From NCBI GenBank assembly GCA_963788225.1, contig CAWBGI010000002.1, positions 558,001 to 622,000 on the forward strand: a stretch of DNA of 64,000 nucleotides. Reading direction: 5' to 3'. Made by a program: the position numbers and the translations under genes. The notes beneath the pieces are model-generated. The model saw nothing but the letters and a program-made list of their open reading frames with translations. It was not told the origin of the DNA and did no database searches. How positions within the stretch are numbered: position 1 is the stretch's first letter; the number at the start of each line of letters is the position of its first letter. This DNA comes from Sulfotelmatobacter sp963788225 (GTDB taxonomy: Bacteria > Acidobacteriota > Terriglobia > Terriglobales > Acidobacteriaceae). This document shows positions 59,541-64,000 of this stretch, piece by piece.

Positions 59541-62500
59541 ATGCCAAGAAGAGTCGCAGGTTGCGCGGACGGGCTAGGGATCCTTCGACTGCGCGATACG
59601 ATTCGCTTTGCGAATCGTATCGCTCCGCTCAGGATGACAGGGCTGGTTGTAATGCTGTTCGTGCTCGGGGCGAGCGCTTCGGCGACTACTTACTACGTTA
59701 GTTCGAGCACGGGGAATGATGCGAACGGCGGGACATCTTCATCTGCGGCGTGGCAGACGATTGCTCATGTGAATGGGCAATCGTTTCATCCTGGAGATTC
59801 GATTCTGTTCCGGCGCGGGGATGTCTGGAATGAAAGCCTGGCGCCGGCTTCTTCGGGGAGTGCGGGGAATCCGATTACGTTTGACGCGTATGGCACCGGG
59901 GCGGCGCCGAACTTGACGGGATATTACGCGGTGCCGGCGACGGCTTGGGAGCAGGTGTTCGGGGTTGCGACCGCATGGAAGGCGCAGCTTCCGAACGGAA
60001 TGTACTCCAGCGTGAACTTCTGTTTGTTTGGGTCGGTGTGGGGGCAGAAGGTTCCCGCTGCGACGTCGAACCTGGCGGCGCAGTGGGATTTTTATCTGGC
60101 GAACGGGTATTTGTATGTGTACTCAGCGGGAAATCCGGGTGCGAACCCGAACCTGTTACCGATTGTGCCGATGGCGCTTAGCAATGTTCCGGTGATCAAC
60201 ATCAACGGACAGTCTTGGCTGACGTTCCAGCATTTTCTGGTGAACTGGTTTGATCAGTATGGCGTTTACGTCCAGGGGGCTAGCGATCATCTGGTATTCG
60301 CGAACATGGAAGCGGACTCGATGATTCCGCAGGGGACGCAGCCGCTGGGATTTTATGTGAATGAAAGTGCGCCGGGGCCGGGCGATATCAAGATCTATAA
60401 CTCGGAGGCGCATATGAATTATGACGGCTTCCGGTTCGATGGGGCGGCGACTGCGATCACGATGGTGAATGACAAGGGCTATGCCAATCGCGATGGGGCG
60501 CTGGTGGATAACACGGGAGCGGTGACGTACTCCTACTGTCATTTTTATGCTTCGAGCCTGGCGGTGGCGGGATCGACGGATGTGTTGGAGCCACCCTACG
60601 TGACGGGGACAGGGCCGACGGCGGGAGCGGGGAATATTGCGGCGGATACGGCGCCGGCGGTGCAGGTTTATCAGAGGTATCCAGCGCTGGTTAGTTTGAC
60701 GGTGGACGATGCGGGGATGACGGCGGGCACGGATACGTATTACGCGAACACAGTGTTGCCGGTAGCGGATGCGGCGGGAGTTCCGGTGGGAGCGGCGGTT
60801 ACGGTGGGATATCCGCTGGCGCAGACTCTGGTTTCGGAATTTCAGGGGTGGGTGAATGCGGGGAGGGATGTGACCACGCATTCGATGTCGCACACCTATT
60901 ACACGAATACCGATGCGCTGGAGATCCAGTACACGGGAAGCGGAACCGCGGCGACGTTGAGCATCAGCAACAAGACGCTGACGATCACGGTGACGGGGGC
61001 GAGCGACGGCGTGACGTACAACCTGGCGCAGGGGCAGACGCAGGGGACAATAAAAGGATTACGCCTGGCGCTGTTGGCTACGGGGAAGTTCACGGCTACG
61101 GAGATCCCAACCTGCCAGGGGCCTTATGGGACGGGATGTTCGGCGTACACGGAAGCGGCGCTGCTGGCGCAGGACCTGGCCGACGTGAGCGGGCAGGATG
61201 TGAAGACATCCGTTTACCACATGCAACTGGATGTGACGCGGCTGACGACGGACGAGATCACATTGTCGCGGCAGTGGATGACGACGAATCTGACTGGGCT
61301 GCCGGCAACGCCGGTGTATGTGTATCCGGGAGGATATGAGACGACGACGATGCAGGGGATCACGGCGGGCGTGCCGTACATCGGAGCGCGGGGGGCGCTG
61401 AAGGAAGACCTGGGCGTGAAGGACACATACGCCGATGGATTCAATGTGCAGAACATTACCAGCTTTGGAGTGAATCCTTCGTGGATGGGGCTCGAACCGG
61501 CGGTGTTGAATCAGAAGATTCAGGCGCTGGTGTGGAAAGAATCGGTGTGGGGAGTGCCCTGGGGGATTTTCTGGCATTTGAATGAGCTGACGAATAACGA
61601 TCCGGTGGGCGGGACCGAGATTACGAATCTGATTCAGGATTTCAAGAACAGCGGAGCGACGATCTACACGAATACGGGGCTGGTGAACTGGCTGCTCAAC
61701 GGGACGCAGGAGAGCGGGACCGATGGCAATGCCTACTACAAATCCGCCGCGACGAGCATGGCGCTGGATTTCCGTCCCACGGAAGATTCGCCGGTGGTGG
61801 ATGCGGGGCAGAATCTGGGAGCGGCGTATGAACTCGACATCAATGGCGTGAACCAGAACAGCTACGGGAGTGGGTGGGAGATTGGGGCGCAGGTGTACCA
61901 GGGATATGCGACGTATGGTGAAGGCACGGGGACGGGCAGGTTCACAATTGGCACAACGGCGAACCAGCCCCTTGCTGGGGCGACGTTGCCCCAGGTTTGG
62001 GTGAACAGTTACGAGGGAGACACGCTGTTCAGTTACGAACTGTCTCTTCCGTCAACCTGGGTAACATCGGCCGCTCCGGGTTGCACGTTCCACACGCCGT
62101 ATTGGACGGGATCGCCGAGCAGTTCGGGATTGCAATCGGCAATCGCCGATATAGAAGCCTGCCGCACGGCTACGGGAGCGGGGATTGCGCTGGATATTCC
62201 TCCGGCGCTCTACACTTCCGCCAGCGGGATTACTATTCCGCAGACCAACAGCGCTGCGGCAACGGCCTTTCTGGTGCTGCGCTCTACGCAGGATGCCAAT
62301 CTGCCCAACGGTCAGACGGTGTGCTCCCACGGGATTCAAGACAATCTGGCCACTTCGACTGACATTGGGCTCATCAATGCAGACTGCGCGGGCGATGCCT
62401 TGGCCTACCAGTTGGGTAAGACAGTGACCTCGATTCCGACCGGCGCCTTCACGCTGGCGAATGGGCAGCCACAGAACACGGCCAACTACGACGACGCGCA

Positions 62501-64000
62501 GTATATGTGGACGGTGGAGGCCTCAGGAACGAACCTCATACCGTTGACGTTTTGCAACGCTTCGGCCACGGCGACTGCGCCCACCTGTGCAAGCAATATC
62601 GGCCCAGACCACTGGCTGATCGAAGACATGGAAGCTCGCATGAGCGCAGGAAATACCGGGGCGAACAACGTCATTCAGGTGGGATTTGAAAACGTGCTGA
62701 CTGCTTCAACGCAGTTTCCGGCACACGTTCATTTTAGAAAAATCTGGGCGCACGGGGATTACGCAACCCTGAATGGCTCGAATAAAGTTTCTGCCGGGAT
62801 ACAGATGCCCTGCGCATACTGCTCGATGGTGGACTCTCAGTTCAGCGAGATGCTGCGACCCGGCGCAGAGGGGCACGTTATTTTGTCGCAGGGACCGGGT
62901 CCCTACAAAATCAACCACAATTGGATGGAAGGCCAATCCAGTTCGATATTTTCAGGCGGGTTTTCTGCGACCCCGCTCATCGCCGGCTTTGTACCATTTC
63001 AAGATGTTGAGATTCGGCGCAATCGGTTTACTTTCCCTTACGCCTGGCTGGGAGTGATGACGATACCTTCGGGAGATGTGTGGGCAGGGCAGTCTCTGGT
63101 GCGCAAGAACTGCCAGGAGTGGAAGGAAGGCGAGCGCATCTTGCGTGACGGGAACATCTGCGAGAACGTGGACAACTCCGGCGGGCAGAATGGCGGACTA
63201 ACTGACATCAACATTCGTCAAGTATCCGGCACTGGCGCCACGGGAACGAATTACCAGGCCACGATCAACGACGTAACTTACACGAACGAGATAGACCGTA
63301 ATGCCTGCGAGGGGATCATTGTCGCCGGCCGTTCGGCCAGTTCTCCTGGAAACGGCGGCGGCGTTTCCTATCCCATCAAGCGAATGCTGATCGGCAACGT
63401 TCTCGAATACAACATCAGCAAGCCTACGAATCCAGGATGCGGCGGCAATACGTTCGGGATGCAAGTGGCGTCTCCGGGACAAACCTGGAAAGGCACGATC
63501 ACGGAGAACTCTGCCGGCACCCAGGCAACATTCACGATTACCTGCTCGGTGGATGGCGGCGACTGCCCCGCGGGACCGCCATCGGTAGGGTTTCAGCAGA
63601 CGGACGCGACCGCAGGCGACCCGGTATTTGTGACGGGATGCACAGCCGTAACCGCTTTCAATATGCCTACCCACACGGCGGGAGGGGCAACCGTAGCTGC
63701 CGCCGTGGGGCCTTTAGCGGTGAGTGGCACCAACCCGCTGGGCCTATCGGTAACTTACCCCTGGACGGCCACGGCCAATGCCAGCGACACAAGCGGCAAC
63801 TGCGTGCTGGCGAACGTGGAAGGCAGCCCCCAGAATTTACAGATAGTTCACCACACCCTAATCACTGATGCGATTGAGTCCATTGGTGAGGGGCCGTCAA
63901 CGACACCGGGGCCGACCTATATGGTGAATCACTTGTTCACCAACAGCATATTTACAAATGGAGCTACGTCTGGCGGCGCGGGATGGGATAACACAGTCGT
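59541..64000 (+). CDS. Very large exported beta-helix protein with embedded polysaccharide-deacetylase-like domain, C-terminus beyond the window
   Basis: This frame is open for at least 1486 codons and runs off the right end without a stop. ATG 59541 or 59634 could be the start; the latter begins a signal peptide (MTGLVVMLFVLGASASATTY) and is part of the dispersed repeat at 59578-59640. The N-terminal part (about 50-380) is a right-handed beta-helix-like region (YYVSSSTGNDANGGTSSSAA, then PGDSILFRRGDVWNESLAP). About 380-740 reads as a NodB/CE4 polysaccharide deacetylase: VSLTVDDAG (Asp389), DVTTHSMSHTYY (His447 and His451), and PVYVYPGGYE near 595. A second beta-helix-like region follows (about 780 onward). 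No signal of frame break was seen. It may cut and deacetylate polymers outside the cell. Confidence 0.7.
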   Translation, partial: MPRRVAGCADGLGILRLRDTIRFANRIAPLRMTGLVVMLFVLGASASATTYYVSSSTGNDANGGTSSSAAWQTIAHVNGQSFHPGDSILFRRGDVWNESLAPASSGSAGNPITFDAYGTGAAPNLTGYYAVPATAWEQVFGVATAWKAQLPNGMYSSVNFCLFGSVWGQKVPAATSNLAAQWDFYLANGYLYVYSAGNPGANPNLLPIVPMALSNVPVININGQSWLTFQHFLVNWFDQYGVYVQGASDHLVFANMEADSMIPQGTQPLGFYVNESAPGPGDIKIYNSEAHMNYDGFRFDGAATAITMVNDKGYANRDGALVDNTGAVTYSYCHFYASSLAVAGSTDVLEPPYVTGTGPTAGAGNIAADTAPAVQVYQRYPALVSLTVDDAGMTAGTDTYYANTVLPVADAAGVPVGAAVTVGYPLAQTLVSEFQGWVNAGRDVTTHSMSHTYYTNTDALEIQYTGSGTAATLSISNKTLTITVTGASDGVTYNLAQGQTQGTIKGLRLALLATGKFTATEIPTCQGPYGTGCSAYTEAALLAQDLADVSGQDVKTSVYHMQLDVTRLTTDEITLSRQWMTTNLTGLPATPVYVYPGGYETTTMQGITAGVPYIGARGALKEDLGVKDTYADGFNVQNITSFGVNPSWMGLEPAVLNQKIQALVWKESVWGVPWGIFWHLNELTNNDPVGGTEITNLIQDFKNSGATIYTNTGLVNWLLNGTQESGTDGNAYYKSAATSMALDFRPTEDSPVVDAGQNLGAAYELDINGVNQNSYGSGWEIGAQVYQGYATYGEGTGTGRFTIGTTANQPLAGATLPQVWVNSYEGDTLFSYELSLPSTWVTSAAPGCTFHTPYWTGSPSSSGLQSAIADIEACRTATGAGIALDIPPALYTSASGITIPQTNSAAATAFLVLRSTQDANLPNGQTVCSHGIQDNLATSTDIGLINADCAGDALAYQLGKTVTSIPTGAFTLANGQPQNTANYDDAQYMWTVEASGTNLIPLTFCNASATATAPTCASNIGPDHWLIEDMEARMSAGNTGANNVIQVGFENVLTASTQFPAHVHFRKIWAHGDYATLNGSNKVSAGIQMPCAYCSMVDSQFSEMLRPGAEGHVILSQGPGPYKINHNWMEGQSSSIFSGGFSATPLIAGFVPFQDVEIRRNRFTFPYAWLGVMTIPSGDVWAGQSLVRKNCQEWKEGERILRDGNICENVDNSGGQNGGLTDINIRQVSGTGATGTNYQATINDVTYTNEIDRNACEGIIVAGRSASSPGNGGGVSYPIKRMLIGNVLEYNISKPTNPGCGGNTFGMQVASPGQTWKGTITENSAGTQATFTITCSVDGGDCPAGPPSVGFQQTDATAGDPVFVTGCTAVTAFNMPTHTAGGATVAAAVGPLAVSGTNPLGLSVTYPWTATANASDTSGNCVLANVEGSPQNLQIVHHTLITDAIESIGEGPSTTPGPTYMVNHLFTNSIFTNGATSGGAGWDNTV
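59578..59640. repeat. GATCCTTCGACTGC...GCTCAGGATGACA element with a different palindromic core
   Basis: The core GCGATACGATTCGC-TTT-GCGAATCGTATCGC (59593-59623) is a perfect 14-bp inverted repeat. The flanks match the element at 53880. Its end supplies the ATG at 59634 and lies inside the first codons of the giant beta-helix gene. Confidence 0.7.

Noticed and set aside
50003..64000. An intact prophage
   Set aside because: No integrase, terminase, portal, capsid or lysis gene is visible in the window; only regulator-like and tail-like genes are present.
1..64000. CRISPR arrays, rRNA and tRNA genes
   Set aside because: No regularly spaced direct repeats of 25-40 bp and no tRNA- or rRNA-like stretches were seen. 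The short-word repeats are too short and not separated by unique spacers.

Overview
The window is 64 kb of a GC-rich (roughly 60%) Gram-negative chromosome. The gene set fits a soil acidobacterium of the Terriglobia (Koribacter or Sulfotelmatobacter type): Tat-exported six-hairpin glycosidases, a Ser/Thr kinase fused to TolB-like and TPR modules, DUF481 and OprB-type outer-membrane proteins, and intergenic spacers full of short-word hairpin repeats. The taxonomic call is inference from gene content, because no rRNA or tRNA gene was seen.

1-15.7 kb is a carbohydrate-utilisation block. A minus-strand operon encodes an SMP-30 lactonase, a glucarate-dehydratase-type enolase-superfamily enzyme and the start of a secreted polysaccharide-lyase-like protein. 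Divergent from it are a fumarylacetoacetate-hydrolase-family enzyme, a FadR-type GntR regulator and a secreted DUF4185-like propeller protein. Then follow an esterase and a ROK sugar kinase, two consecutive cupin-type glucose-6-phosphate-isomerase-like genes, a sugar-porter MFS protein, two Tat-exported (alpha/alpha)6 glycosidase-like proteins and a DeoR regulator. Lactonase plus aldarate dehydratase plus FAH hydrolase suggests oxidative (non-phosphorylative) breakdown of a plant-polysaccharide sugar or uronic acid.

15.7-49.7 kb is mostly housekeeping: HIT protein, Ada, a TPR protein, TatA, a DUF481 protein, purD (with an apparent one-base frameshift) and purE, galU, mfd, a DDAH-family enzyme, hemL, a NodB deacetylase, a deoxynucleoside kinase, panB and panC (flanking a superinfection-immunity-like membrane protein and a lipoprotein), a 3-methyladenine glycosylase, a Bcp peroxiredoxin and a PQQ-like propeller protein. 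A metal-homeostasis unit also lies here: an MntR-like DtxR regulator, a non-canonical Nramp transporter and, 10 kb away, an OprB-like porin. Each has the same TTAAsTrTGGTTAA-type palindrome nearby, which suggests a small manganese regulon that includes an outer-membrane channel.

50-64 kb is an accessory region with phage-like traits. It has an S24/LexA-type repressor with a divergent promoter region, small genes (DUF2292-like, zinc ribbon, sigma-region-4-like, Lys-rich), a dual-specificity phosphatase, a 1662-residue secreted protein with tail-fibre-like repeats, and a very large reading frame that runs off the right end (at least 1486 codons) combining right-handed beta-helix regions with a polysaccharide-deacetylase-like domain. 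No terminase, portal or integrase is visible, so an intact prophage cannot be claimed.

Many intergenic spacers carry hairpins made of 7-11 bp words, or an element with fixed flanks and a variable palindromic core. Some of these repeats are read into gene ends.
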